Of a stretch of DNA of 64,000 bases, positions 14,501-24,344 are shown piece by piece. Source of the DNA: Kappaphycus alvarezii (taxonomy: Eukaryota > Rhodophyta > Florideophyceae > Gigartinales > Solieriaceae). Every line of letters begins with the position of its first letter. Within the stretch, counting starts at the first letter, position 1. The DNA is taken from NCBI GenBank assembly GCA_002205965.3, contig NADL03000210.1, forward strand, positions 1 to 64,000, given 5' to 3'. Below the pieces are notes generated by a model that saw only the letters and a list, made by a program, of their open reading frames with translations, was not told the DNA's origin and did no database searches. Made by a program: the position numbers and the translations under genes.

Positions 14501-15179
14501 TATCAAAAAAAGAGAAGGGATTATGACAGTCTCCCGAGATCAACCACAGCTCCGATCCATTACAGGATGCAATCATCCCGGAACTCTCCGAAACCCTGAA
14601 TCATGATTCAATCGGTGAACAAAAGGCGAACGATAGCACTGGTGAGTGTATCAGCGAAAACTTCGGAGAAAATACGTGCAGCTTGAGATAATATCATATT
14701 GGAAAGCTTTGGACAAACTGACATGATATATGAATGTGCTCATTTCCTAGGAAAGTTCCATCACTACGCACAAACGCCATTGTAATCGCATAATCACATT
14801 CAGTGATAACATAAACATGTTAATAATTTTCCAATTACTAACTGAAGAAGCAGACTAGAAAAGTGGGCTCTTTGGAAGCCTCATATTGGGTCGTTTACTA
14901 TTTTCTTCTCTATGTCCAAGTAAAAGTACCTCCACAGAGCTTAATCGCTTATTGTCTGCTTTTTGTGCCGTTCAGAGTCCAAGAAGACGACTCAATATTC
15001 ATTAATGAAGGAGAAGGCAGGTTTCAATATATCCAAGGCCCAATATAATTTTTAGCCTAGATGAAATATTGTATCCTAAAGCTTTTGATCGACTAACTTC
15101 ATCCCTTCACGGATATTGGCTCACTTCTACAGATTAGAGATTCATAAAAATTATATAGTAATAGATGTACAGCTTCTGT
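8567..15179. other. Long AT-rich stretch without a supported gene
   Basis: The longest open segment is 8,644-9,009 on the plus strand (121 codons, opening with TTG). It has no recognisable domain and no sign of splicing. The other frames are short. I see no tandem array, no RNA gene and no clear transposon ends. Short self-complementary spots such as aaggcccgaaagggc near 12,241 are too small to mean much. Confidence 0.4.
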
Positions 15180-18100
15180 CCGCTAGAGTTTTATTAAGAC
15201 GAATATATTATAGTTTTCATGGTCTTCAAGACATGCTTACCGGCCAGGAAATCGTATATCTATCTTTAAAATTTATAATTGCTTGATTCAGGGCGTGTAT
15301 AGCCACGAATTTTTTGAGATACTAGTTGCAAATAGAGAATTAAAAGCTCAGTTCAGGCGGCTCCAAAAAAATATCCTCCTTCAAGTCACCGACCAGAAAA
15401 GCCGTACCTACACCTATTTGATGGAATCTTGGAGCTACTTTAGCAAAATCGACAGTGAAAATCGGGTCGTTGTGAATTGGATCACCAGTTAGATTTATCT
15501 GATTATTAAACTTCTTCAATCTGCTGGAAACCTCGCGCTCCCGGGCTATTTTTCCCATTTTGAATAAACTTGCCGTTTTTGCCGTTTTTGCCGTTTTCAT
15601 CCGTTATTCACTTTACATATTAAAATCAGGGACAGCTGAGAGTGCTACACTCTTTGGATCGTGGAAATAGCGTCCAGATGTTTTGTTGCGATAAAGTTTC
15701 AGTTTTTTCCAATTAACTTCTCACGAAACTGCGTCTGTTGTCCATTTGTAGCTTCTTCAGAGGAGTAAAGCATGGTTGATGATTGAACCGAATTATGGGA
15801 AGTTAGTTAGTGAGTGGATGAATTTGATGCCTTAGCTGCCTCTACTTTAGTCGATCGGCTGGCGAGTCTCAATTAAGTAAGAATATTACTGACGTTCTAC
15901 TGGTCACGAAAGAAATCCAAAATATCCGAATAAGTGACCGAATGGAGACATTCAAATCCATGGTATAACAGATACCGTCAGAGTTTTCCATATTTTGTCG
16001 CCTCAAAATGATGGGCCTAGGAGGCTGGAAGTAAAATGTCTTAGATTATTCGTAGATATTGTACTCTCCAAAATCTGTTTCATGACTATGTAAAATATAT
16101 TCGACACTCCGTACAAACTGAAAATTCACAAAAACAATAAGTATATAACTTTACAGCATCCATGAATCACCAAATACTTCATTATCTGCTGTCTCGTAAA
16201 TATCTCCATTACTTCAGAAAAAATTAAGATTAAGACAACTATGGTAAAAGATTTTTATGCCGGAAATTCTTTGAATTCATCAAATATATCCGACAATCAA
16301 AACTAATACCACTACAGATAATGACAGCCCCAGTCAGAAAACCATTATAAATAATAACGTTACAGAACAAACAAGTATATACGTAGGAGAGCAGTGCAAA
16401 TCGTACACTGGTACACGTAGAACACCTGCAAAGACCATACACGTGCAAATGTTAGACAAAGACACATAGTATACACGTCTCACCGGAGGACCAGTACTTA
16501 TCATACTAGTGTGCAACAATTCCAGTAAATATCATCCTACGTGTCATGCGCATATAAAAATGAGACAACACCTATGGTATTGTCATAGTCGTATATCCAT
16601 GAAAAACTTAACAAGCACAATTCTTGGGATTTAACATTGATGCGCACGACGTTGTCCCAATAAATTTGTAAATATCACAGAGATTCACATTTATCCACGT
16701 TCAGACTTTTCAAGCTGCTAGTGAAACGTTTTTTCGATACAATGGGCCTATGATAGTCACACAAAATCATGAAACGGTAGCGTCTTCACTAGATGTATTG
16801 AATAAACAATTTACCGTCAGACTAGCCAAGTGTAGTTGTGGCGGGTGTCGTGAACGACTTAAAAAGGCGAAGTATTATATTTACAAATCAGATTCTCGTT
16901 CACCAGTCGTCTGATATTATTTCAAATTCGAAGTTGCAGAAATTATCTTGGCATTTGACGGTCTTAGCCTGTCGTAGTCACTGCGGGTTTGAACCAAGCT
17001 CTTTATCAGTGGCAGGGGTATCTGCGTCAATTTCGTTACCATTATTTGACTTTTGAGGATTCAAATAACTAAGTTGTCACCAAGATGATGGTTATACATG
17101 GGGAAAAGCCTTGGTCTTGACTTTTTAAATTGCGCATCCCTTGAAGTAGTGATTCTGTGTACCTTTTCGATCAAAACATTGTATTTTTCAGTTACCGATG
17201 GTTGACAGCACAATTTGTCCCTTACTGCACAGTATCTAAGCTTTACTACCGCCTTTCTAGACAATTTACCATAATTGACAACCAGTACCCAGAAATAAGA
17301 CTCGTCAAGCATTATATGCGTCAACAGGTGGTAGTGTGCGACCAGTCTACGCAAAACTGTTTTCCTGACCCGATTTTTCATATTCACCGCCTTACTAATA
17401 AATAAAGCTCAAAACGCACCGAATAATTTATTGTGGGATAGAATTGATAGGAACATATTAGTCAGGATACGAGTGAGCTGTTTGATCTCATATTTTTATT
17501 CGGGTGCGAACGCAGCAGTCGTTTAAACTTGCTGGGCGGTGTTTGACAATGTTTGATCATTGTGCGCAATTGATACACAAAATAGAATGTTTCAGCTTTT
17601 AACATGTTTGGTACTAGACACTTTCATTTGATTTTTCATTGGTAAAAGTCCCATATAATCCAGCCCTAACTACTGAATGCACCTGAAATGGGCCGCATGA
17701 GTCGAAATAGATCACTTTTATCAATTTTTTTGCTCGTACTCCTGAGATTTGTTAAAGGATCAAAGAGCGACGATCTTTTACTAGCACGCAATTTTCACAC
17801 GTTCCAGAAACACAGTCACAATATTGGACTGTTTTTTGTTTATATTTGAAGGAGGGAAATGAGGACCGCATACGAAGTTCTTCTTATACATAGAAAGACT
17901 GAATATGAACTATGCAAAGTTCTTTGCCCCTGCCTTCAAAAAGCTTGAGGACACAGAATGCATCACATAAGTAGTACGAAGCACGTAAAGCTCTCCTAAA
18001 CTCTTGCCAGCAGCTAAAGTAGAGACATTCTTTTGAAATTCCACATACCAAAAACAAAATCAATGTCAATTCTAGTTTCGATTCTATTGCGCACAGGAAT

Positions 18101-18271
18101 TTTGGGAAATAGAAACAGGAAATAGAAACTTGGAACGTGCAAATTGGTGAGCTAAAAGGACTTTTGAGCTCTAGACACTGCAAGATTTATGATATTGCTT
18201 CCAAGTCCGGCCACTCCGGCACATGCTCTATATACCATATCAACACGGCTCTTTAAGACCTATTTGTAGTC
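15180..18271 (-). mobile_element. Decayed Ty1/copia-like pol remnant, including repeat A copy 1
   Basis: On the minus strand the segment reads as fragments of copia pol. Around 17,600-17,880 there are fragments resembling a copia gag-pre-integrase and integrase region. Farther along there are weak reverse-transcriptase-like fragments. It is heavily broken (many breaks) and looks old. The 15,180-17,470 part is repeat A copy 1, in the same direction as 26,150-28,650 (about 65 to 75% alike by eye). The 17,464-18,271 part belongs to the inverted duplication and matches 49,911-50,813 at about 75 to 91%. LTRs were not recognised for this copy. Confidence 0.5.
15568..15600. repeat. Short tandem repeat, gccgttttt unit
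   Basis: Three successive units of about 9 bases (gccgttttt) lie here inside repeat A copy 1. The matching place in copy 2 (about 26,520) lacks the array, so it expanded in copy 1 only. Confidence 0.7.
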
Positions 18272-19784
18272 CAAGAATAGGTTTTTGTCAATTTTCACCT
18301 TACTAGCATCCAGGCTCGATAACGCAAGTGTTTGAAGACACGATGAAACCAAATTTATCGACCTTGTTCATCATTCGTATCTATTCAGCTTTATTCGCTC
18401 TGGGGTCTTTTTTCCCCAAGTAAATATCGTGATTGGTTGCCTTAACTTCTAAAGTTGGAAAGCACAAATGGATGTGGTCATCTTTTGTTGATATCTTTTA
18501 CCCAGCACCGGGTGGCGGAGTTTCCACTGTTATCTAGGCTAATTCATGTCAGCGTAGAAAAACGTCTTGGCTCAGACTGATCGTAAAATAGATCATTACT
18601 TGAATTAATGTGTTATCTTTGGATCAAAGAGCGTTTTGACCACACACAAAAATTGTATACCTCTATGGAAGATCATTCAGGACAGCCATATCCATCTGTT
18701 GGTCATTAGTATGAGTCATAGTTACTTAAAGAGAGCCGAAAGATGTCGCTCTCCCCCTATGTACGGTTAATTTGTTTTCATCTCCTAACATGTTGACGGT
18801 TTAGAACCCTATCCATTTTACAGCTTCATTAGTAGCATATGACGCTCAGCAATATCCAGACCGGCATCCCAAATGTCCTTGCAAACGATGGCATCCCTTA
18901 CTTGATCCAACAAATCATCAGACAGAGAGAATGCTCAGGTTTCTCGATCCTTTTCCCCCTTATCCTTTAGGTGAAAAACCAATCGCCTGCAGGAAAATAT
19001 TCAGGAGTTATGTACTGTTGCGCATCGTAAAACTCAAACAATACCTGAATATTCTGATTTTACACAAATCAGTTGCATCTGTGAGCTTCTCAAATCTTAT
19101 ACACCGTCTTCTTCGCTTGTCTCCACTATTGATAGCATTAGGCCAAAGTTTTGATTCTATGCTTGAATATACAATGCCCAGGATCGATGGTCCTTACATC
19201 AGAAAGCCTGAACAAGAAAGCAGTACTAGGAACTCCAAGTAAATGCACAGGCTATAGACGTCTTTTCCCAATTTTTACAGGATCCCGTACCCAAGCTTCG
19301 ACAAAATTGCTTTTCACGTGACATCTCCCGTCTCCCTTGCGTTTCAAATACTCCTGGAATCAAACACTCTATTTCAAACAGTACAACTCACAGTCTTTTT
19401 CGTTTATAATTCTATTTGATGACAAAGCTATTATCAGGTAGCTGGATTTTCACCGGATAGTGAATCAGTCAATCATGCCCCGAAACTTTGATTTCGAAAC
19501 TTTGGGAACCTATGGGAATCACCCGTACATTGCCGGTACGGAAGAGATCACATCTTTCCGGCATATAAATAGACCTGCTTGGAAGCGATCTCGACTGCGC
19601 GGAAAGTCATACTGCCTTTGAGCCTCGACCTGCAACACTTCACAAGACAAGGTCTGATTTCAGAGCAACAGGGGCCGCAGGTGGTACCAACACTACTTCG
19701 ACGTCACATTGTCATAGATCAGATATATCTTCCAAGAGTAAAATACCCAAACTCCTCCCCGTTTGTCAACCAACTCGCCCCCTC
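18272..19784. other. Left-arm segment without a recognised gene
   Basis: The segment is nearly identical to 42,938-44,454 in reverse. Open frames such as 18,931-19,242 (plus) are present in both arms, but have no recognisable domain. A catataaata TATA-like box at 19,562 precedes a 117-codon frame that opens with a non-ATG codon. I cannot say whether any of this is coding. Confidence 0.4.
19562..19571 (+). promoter_or_regulatory. TATA-like box
   Basis: catataaata lies here, and its mirror copy lies at about 43,150-43,162 in the right arm. The surroundings are of mixed composition with a gacgtcac CRE-like site about 140 bases downstream. No gene start could be tied to it, so the call rests on the motif alone. 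Confidence 0.25.
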
Positions 19785-20087
19785 TCACTCTAAAATTCTA
19801 AGCTTCAACCCTATTACTATTAGTCGAAATACCGCCTTGACAGACGAGCACAGCAGGTACCAAGGCAGTATTTCTGCATCGCCCTGTAGGACTAGGCTAC
19901 CACCCATTTCAAGCCTTACTCTTGGAGGATAGAAGCTGGATAGATTTGCTGTAGTCACAGGTCTGGCAAAATTTATCTCGAATAGAGCAATGGAACATTT
20001 GTCAAGGGCGAGCTCGATTCTTTTACAACAGCATGCCGCGCTAGTGGCCTTCTCCAATGAAGTATGTCTGTTGTCTGGTCTCAACAC
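19785..20087 (-). CDS. Unidentified 100-codon open frame, left-arm copy
   Basis: An open frame of 100 codons without an ATG at its start (it opens GTG TTG AGA), so if real it is an internal exon. It contains a cysteine cluster (AACCCKRIEL), then a mixed segment and a hydrophobic C-terminal part (LLCSSVKAVFRLIVIGLKL). The mirror copy at 42,635-42,937 is also open throughout and differs by one residue (N to K), although other frames nearby differ more. No family was recognised. A 117-codon frame on the other strand overlaps it, and only one of the two can be expected to be real. Confidence 0.35.
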   Translation of the reverse strand: MLRPDNRHTSLEKATSAACCCKRIELALDKCSIALFEINFARPVTTANLSSFYPPRVRLEMGGSLVLQGDAEILPWYLLCSSVKAVFRLIVIGLKLRILE

Positions 20088-20639
20088 ATCTTTCTAGATG
20101 GATTGAATACGTCTACATTCCCTCAGGATACAAAACGCTAACCTTAAAAACTTCCCCGGTCTTCTCCCTACAAAGTCTAGCAGTAACCACACCCCCTATA
20201 GCGTCTTCCAATGTCGCCATCATAAATTTTTACCTTTAGCCTTTGCCTCCTTGCATTCATGTGAACCAAGGGCACGTTACGAGAACCTGTGTACCGCGAT
20301 ATACTTCTACGTGCTTTACTGTATCGAACTATCCCACTCGAACCCGCTGTTTTCTTACTTTTTGAGTTTACATGCTCACGATCTGTCCACATTTGTGACA
20401 GCTTGCCACATGTCTACAGTAAGTGTAAGGTTCTTAGTATTACTGTCTTTGCCAATGCAACTATCATTTCTGATGCTATCTTGTATTATTGCATTCCAAG
20501 TACTGTTTACTCACTACTCAGACGAAGTTGGTTCGAATTGGAAGCAGAGGCAAGGACATTCTTCAACAAGTCACCGCTACAAATTTATCAAAGCAAGTCA
20601 AAGAATTCAATAGGGCCTTGAAACCCGTGATCTATCAAT

Positions 20640-21318
20640 ATTGGTAGGCTGTTCAGATACGACCTGTGCGACGACATGATCCCACGGAGTGCTCAAACGC
20701 CACCCACTGTTTCGTCACCTACCGCGTCACCACCGAACCCCCCACTTTCCGCCTCTTTTTCGGTTCTCGCCATAGAAGCTGTCCATGTCTGTCACTCGTG
20801 GCCCAGCCCTACTACTTTGTGACAGACGGATCCCCTTGGAACGAGTTTGCGCTTCAGTTTGCGTTTGCGCTTCAACTCCCCCGAAAGCGCTTTCGCCTCG
20901 TGCACTGACACACTTGACGGGATACATTGTGCATGACCCATCCCCCTGAGATGATCTGTGGATTTGTCAGCGCCTGGACTCCAATTCCCCCAAAAGCGCC
21001 TCCGACCACATGCACATTCACACCTGTCGAGACGGAATGTGCCTGACAGATATCCATTCCCGGAGTCTGTGCAATGGTTTGCACTCGCACTCTCATTTCC
21101 CCCGACGCCCCTTCCACCTCATGGACGTGCGCATTAATCGGGACAGAATACGTAATATTTGCCCCGTTGTGCTTCCCACAGCCATTTGTTTCAGGAGCCA
21201 GCCTCCTCTCATTTACCCCCGGACACCTGTCACCGCCCGACAGGAATGGGTCGCGGGCTTGCAACGAACAGAGACCTTCCAGGTGCCCATTCAAATCATC
21301 AAACTGTAATGGTTTCAA
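20640..21318 (-). CDS. GC-richer open segment with a VHxVxGAxGG repeat, left-arm copy
   Basis: On the minus strand 20,872-21,318 is open for 148 codons, opening with a non-ATG codon, so it is probably part of an exon. Residues 1-60 are polar with cysteines. Two imperfect repeats follow: residues 61-92 (AHVHEVEGASGEMRVR) and 99-126 (NVHVVGGAFGGIGVQ). A third unit (SVHEVESAFGGVEAQ in the right arm) follows in another frame in this copy. Base composition is clearly richer in G and C than the flanks. It lies downstream of the zinc-finger exons in the same direction and could be the C-terminal part of that gene, for example a glycine-rich activation or binding region. That link is inference. Confidence 0.4.
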
Positions 21319-21516
21319 TCATTTGAAGCCTGCTATTTTCACTGGCGTTCATAAATAGATATCCACCCGGCCCTGACATTACAGTTTCTGGTGAGATATC
21401 AAGCCCACGCGGTATTCCACCCAACCGAACATTCGGACTCGCACCTACACTTACGCCCTCCCACATCTCTCAAACAGTTATCTAAATCGCTTCCCTTCGA
21501 CATCTTCATGACGCTG

Positions 21517-21840
21517 CTACACCAATGCCCCCGAGATTTGGATGGCGACTCCCTGCTGCAGAGTTTTTAAATCTCTTCTTTCCTCTTCGCTCGGGAGCAG
21601 TCGTCGCAGGCTGTGCAGAAGATCCTTGGTCAAGTCTGCCTTGTGATCTTCTGCGGCAATGGGATTACGTCGTTTGACGCTTCCCTCGATTTGTTTGTTT
21701 CTCGCCGCCGTGCGTAGATCCTCTTTTTGATTTCTCGCAAGGTCGACCAGACGAACTTTTTGCGCTGGAGTGGTACTGTCTGTGGCTTGCAGGCTATTTT
21801 CCCGGCCAGGAGTTCTTTCTCTGCCTGCTTCCGGTTTCAA
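21517..21840 (-). CDS. Basic, charged open segment downstream of the zinc-finger exons, left-arm copy
   Basis: An open frame of 107 codons on the minus strand, without an ATG. It is rich in K, R, E and L, with heptad-like stretches (KQIEGSVKRRNP, HSLRRLLPSEEERRDLKTL) that suggest a helical basic region, although no family was recognised. The right-arm equivalent (38,547-39,059) reads in a different frame after small indels. The helical composition favours this left-arm frame as the original one. It follows the zinc-finger exon by less than 50 bases in the same direction. Confidence 0.35.
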   Translation of the reverse strand: MKPEAGRERTPGRENSLQATDSTTPAQKVRLVDLARNQKEDLRTAARNKQIEGSVKRRNPIAAEDHKADLTKDLLHSLRRLLPSEEERRDLKTLQQGVAIQISGALV

Positions 21841-21883
21841 TTGCGCAGCCGCTCCATCGTTGTTTCTTTCTGAGCGCTTGACC

Positions 21884-22163
21884 TCAATATGTCACTATTG
21901 CCCCGTTATGGTGGGCTCGAACATGATGACATGGAGCTATGCCACTTAAATTTTCTCACGCAGTTCTCCATTGGACATTCGTAGGGCGTCTCCCCGGAGT
22001 GCTTCCTCATGTGCACTTTGAGATTATAGGCCCTTCCAAATTGCTGCATACATCAAACAAACATGTCATTGTCAGTGGCTGCTTAACTCCGGAAAATCAG
22101 AACTATTAGTCTCCAGAAAGGTATGAAAGTGGAATCAGACGTTCGATGACTTTCGAACTTACC
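21884..22163 (-). pseudogene. C2H2 zinc-finger exons with an intron, left-arm copy
   Basis: Two fingers are visible on the minus strand. Finger 1 is split. The first exon ends KCLSTCKR at 22,163, a GTAAGT...TATGCAG intron occupies 22,044-22,162 (119 bases), and the second exon continues QFGRAYNLKVHMRKH. Spacing is C-X3-C-X12-H-X3-H. A TGEKP-like linker (SGETPYE) leads into finger 2 (CPMENC followed by KFKW). In this copy finger 2 loses its frame through a 2-base difference just before its histidines; the right arm keeps HHVRAHH there. C2H2 fingers bind DNA or RNA in the nucleus. This copy would not encode the second finger correctly unless the indel is a sequence error. Confidence 0.65.
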
Positions 22164-22678
22164 CGCTTGCAAGTGGACAAACATTTTCTGTGAGTCTCGT
22201 TCTCTCTCCAGACTTCACGGCTCCAATGCTGGTTCGTTCTCATTCTGTGCCTCAGAATTGCTAGCCATCGCTTTTTCCGATTCCCGTGTAGCACAAATGA
22301 GTAGATGGTGTGCCGAGAGAGAAAGAGGTGGAGCTACCACTGGTTCCCGAGGGAAGCACTAAATCTAGAGGTATTATATATTCCAGTTTGATGCGGTCTG
22401 GACGCAAACTTCAGACCGTTCCTTTGAATAACTGTCAGTTCGAGAACGTCTATGAGTTTTGGCGGTCTCTCTGGATCTATTGATCGGGTGGTCCATATCA
22501 CGCAACGCACAGTACCCGACACCAACAAAAGCCTGTCCAGAAAACTGGTCTGAGCATCTCCATTCAAGCGCGGACGGTGTGGCCGTGTCGGTCGCCTCTG
22601 TTGACTGACACAACGAGGCGTGTGACATTGAAAATCAGAAAGATTTAGGCAGGTGCCTTCGAGATGGTGGTTGTTCAT
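22164..22678 (-). CDS. Possible 5' exon of the zinc-finger locus, left-arm copy
   Basis: An ATG at 22,678 opens a 114-codon frame (MNNHHLEGTCLNLSDFQC...) to a stop at 22,334-22,336. It is then open in the same frame to the donor at 22,163 that ends the first zinc-finger exon, so one stop separates the ATG from the fingers. That stop is present in both arms (TAG here, TAA on the right), so it is old. Either an intron removes it (a pyrimidine-rich tract, cctctttctctctc, lies just downstream), or the real start is later, for example the ATG at 22,268, which opens MASNSEAQNENEPALEP in another frame. I cannot choose between these. Confidence 0.35.
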
Positions 22679-24008
22679 CTTTGGTGAGCGTGAGGAACTG
22701 ATGGTTGACCGCTGGTTCGTAGGCAGTAATTGAAGCCGCCTTTGATTTCAATTGACTTAAAATAAACGAAGTTTAGCTCGACGATTTCCTAACGTAACCG
22801 ACATCGTCGATAGCTTTTGCGAGATAAATTTGCCATATTCTGAAGGAAAACTCCCGAACTTTTTGGGAGTGGTAAATTTGAGATTTTTGACTAATTTCTT
22901 CCAAAAACATTTACGGTGGATCTATTCGATGTCAGTCACGATAAAATTTTCTTAGTGCATGCAGATAGCCACATGAAAAAGGTACGGATTTACTGCCACT
23001 GCTGTCACGGTTGCTTTCAGTGGCATTTATGTCCCACGCTTATGTCGTTTCTGCAGCTTGAACGTCACACATGTCAGTCAGTAATAAAGCTGCGTGAGGT
23101 GGATCTACTGCATTAAGCAGCACCAGTGAGAAAGTTTTGGGTGTTTTTACTGTTGGTAGATATATTCGACCTGAACCACCAGTGGTGATGAGCAGCGGTA
23201 TAGGTTCCCATAAGTGAACAATTACTCTGCTCCTTTATCTACCACTCTTACAGCTGCGTACGTCTAGATCGCTGTCCTGCTTTCTCAGTATCACAAATCC
23301 GCAGCTAACTTTTTTCCATATTGAGCGCAAATCTCGTAACCACGACGTCGGTCATCGCCTCATAATTTCGATAAAATTTTTAATAAGCATATCGCAATCC
23401 TTTGATGATTAAGGGGAAAATTTTTGGGTTATTTTAATGCATGGAAGATGTGGTCGGTTATACCCACGAGGCTAATACGTTATGCGGGATAAGTCCTCGC
23501 TGATCGGTACCACTACAGTAAATGACCTTGCTTACAGAGCCGGCTCAATGCCGGCGGTATGATTAATGGTTTCGCTTTCCAACCATTCCACTGCAACACA
23601 CCTTTTCCCGCTGCATTAATTTTCCTCCTGGATGTCAGCAACTGGAAAGATGTATGCGGCCATAGGATGCTCTTTTAAGTCGATTGTGGTTATTTGGAGT
23701 ACTTTGGGATAGTTTCAAACATATCTGTTAGGCGCGTGCTGATAGGAACGGATTTTTTTGTCGCCGTCATCTACAGGCCCTTAGTTTATTATTCTACCTC
23801 TCCTTGTCCAAATTTGCTTATAGTTACGGTCCTTCCTCGTCCTCCTGAGCCTCGCTTATCATTACCCCGGTCCTCTTTAAATTTACTTCCATTTTATCTA
23901 GATATTTTATACTGTATCTACCCCTCTGAATCGATCCCGAATCAAGTTCTTTCTTCCTTTTTGCTTACCTCCTCCTCCAATTCGCTTTTTTGAGAAAAAG
24001 GGCGCCAA
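22679..24008. other. Left-arm segment without a recognised gene
   Basis: The segment is mirrored at 36,414-37,747. It differs from its mirror mostly by short indels. Frames such as 22,916-23,116 (MDLFDVSHDK) are open in both arms but show no domain. The stretch next to 24,009 should be the interior of an element whose LTR is at 24,009-24,332, but no gag or pol could be read in it. Confidence 0.4.
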
Positions 24009-24332
24009 TGCACTACAACAAAATCCCTTACAGATTTATTTTACCTATTCCTAATCTATAGAACCTGCACAGGGGGGCTATTTAAACCCCTTTATTCCAA
24101 GTTTTAAACGTCCTCGATCATTTAGCTCATCATTTCTCTCCCCCACACCCAAAAAACTCTCTGTTACCTCCCATTCCCCAAAGCCTACCAAACGACCAAT
24201 CTACGCCCCTCGAAAGTCATTTCCGAAAATCGCCATCCCCGCCCCCTAAACTCTATTCTTCTACTCCCTTTTGGACCTACTGACCGCGAGGACTACCTGC
24301 GAAGAATAAAAGATTTAAATCTTCCAGCAACA
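24009..24332 (-). mobile_element. LTR of an LTR retroelement with a TTGGCGCCC primer site, left-arm copy
   Basis: On the minus strand the segment starts TGTTGCTGG and ends GTAGTGCA, with TTGGCGCCC directly after it. That is the usual position and start (TGG CGCCC) of a tRNA primer-binding site, so it looks like a 5' LTR of about 324 bases. A TTTAAATA box flanked by GGGG and CCCC runs lies in the middle. No second LTR or coding interior was found, so the element is a remnant. Family cannot be set from the LTR alone. The mirror copy is 36,078-36,404. Confidence 0.5.
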
Positions 24333-24344
24333 TAGGTTATCGGA

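Noticed and set aside
15568-15600. gccgttttt array as a regulatory element
   Set aside because: Three short units inside a decayed repeat, absent from its other copies; slippage explains it.
19562-19932. TATA-like box plus 117-codon frame as a gene
   Set aside because: The frame begins with a non-ATG codon, overlaps another open frame on the opposite strand and has no recognisable product; kept only as a low-confidence motif.
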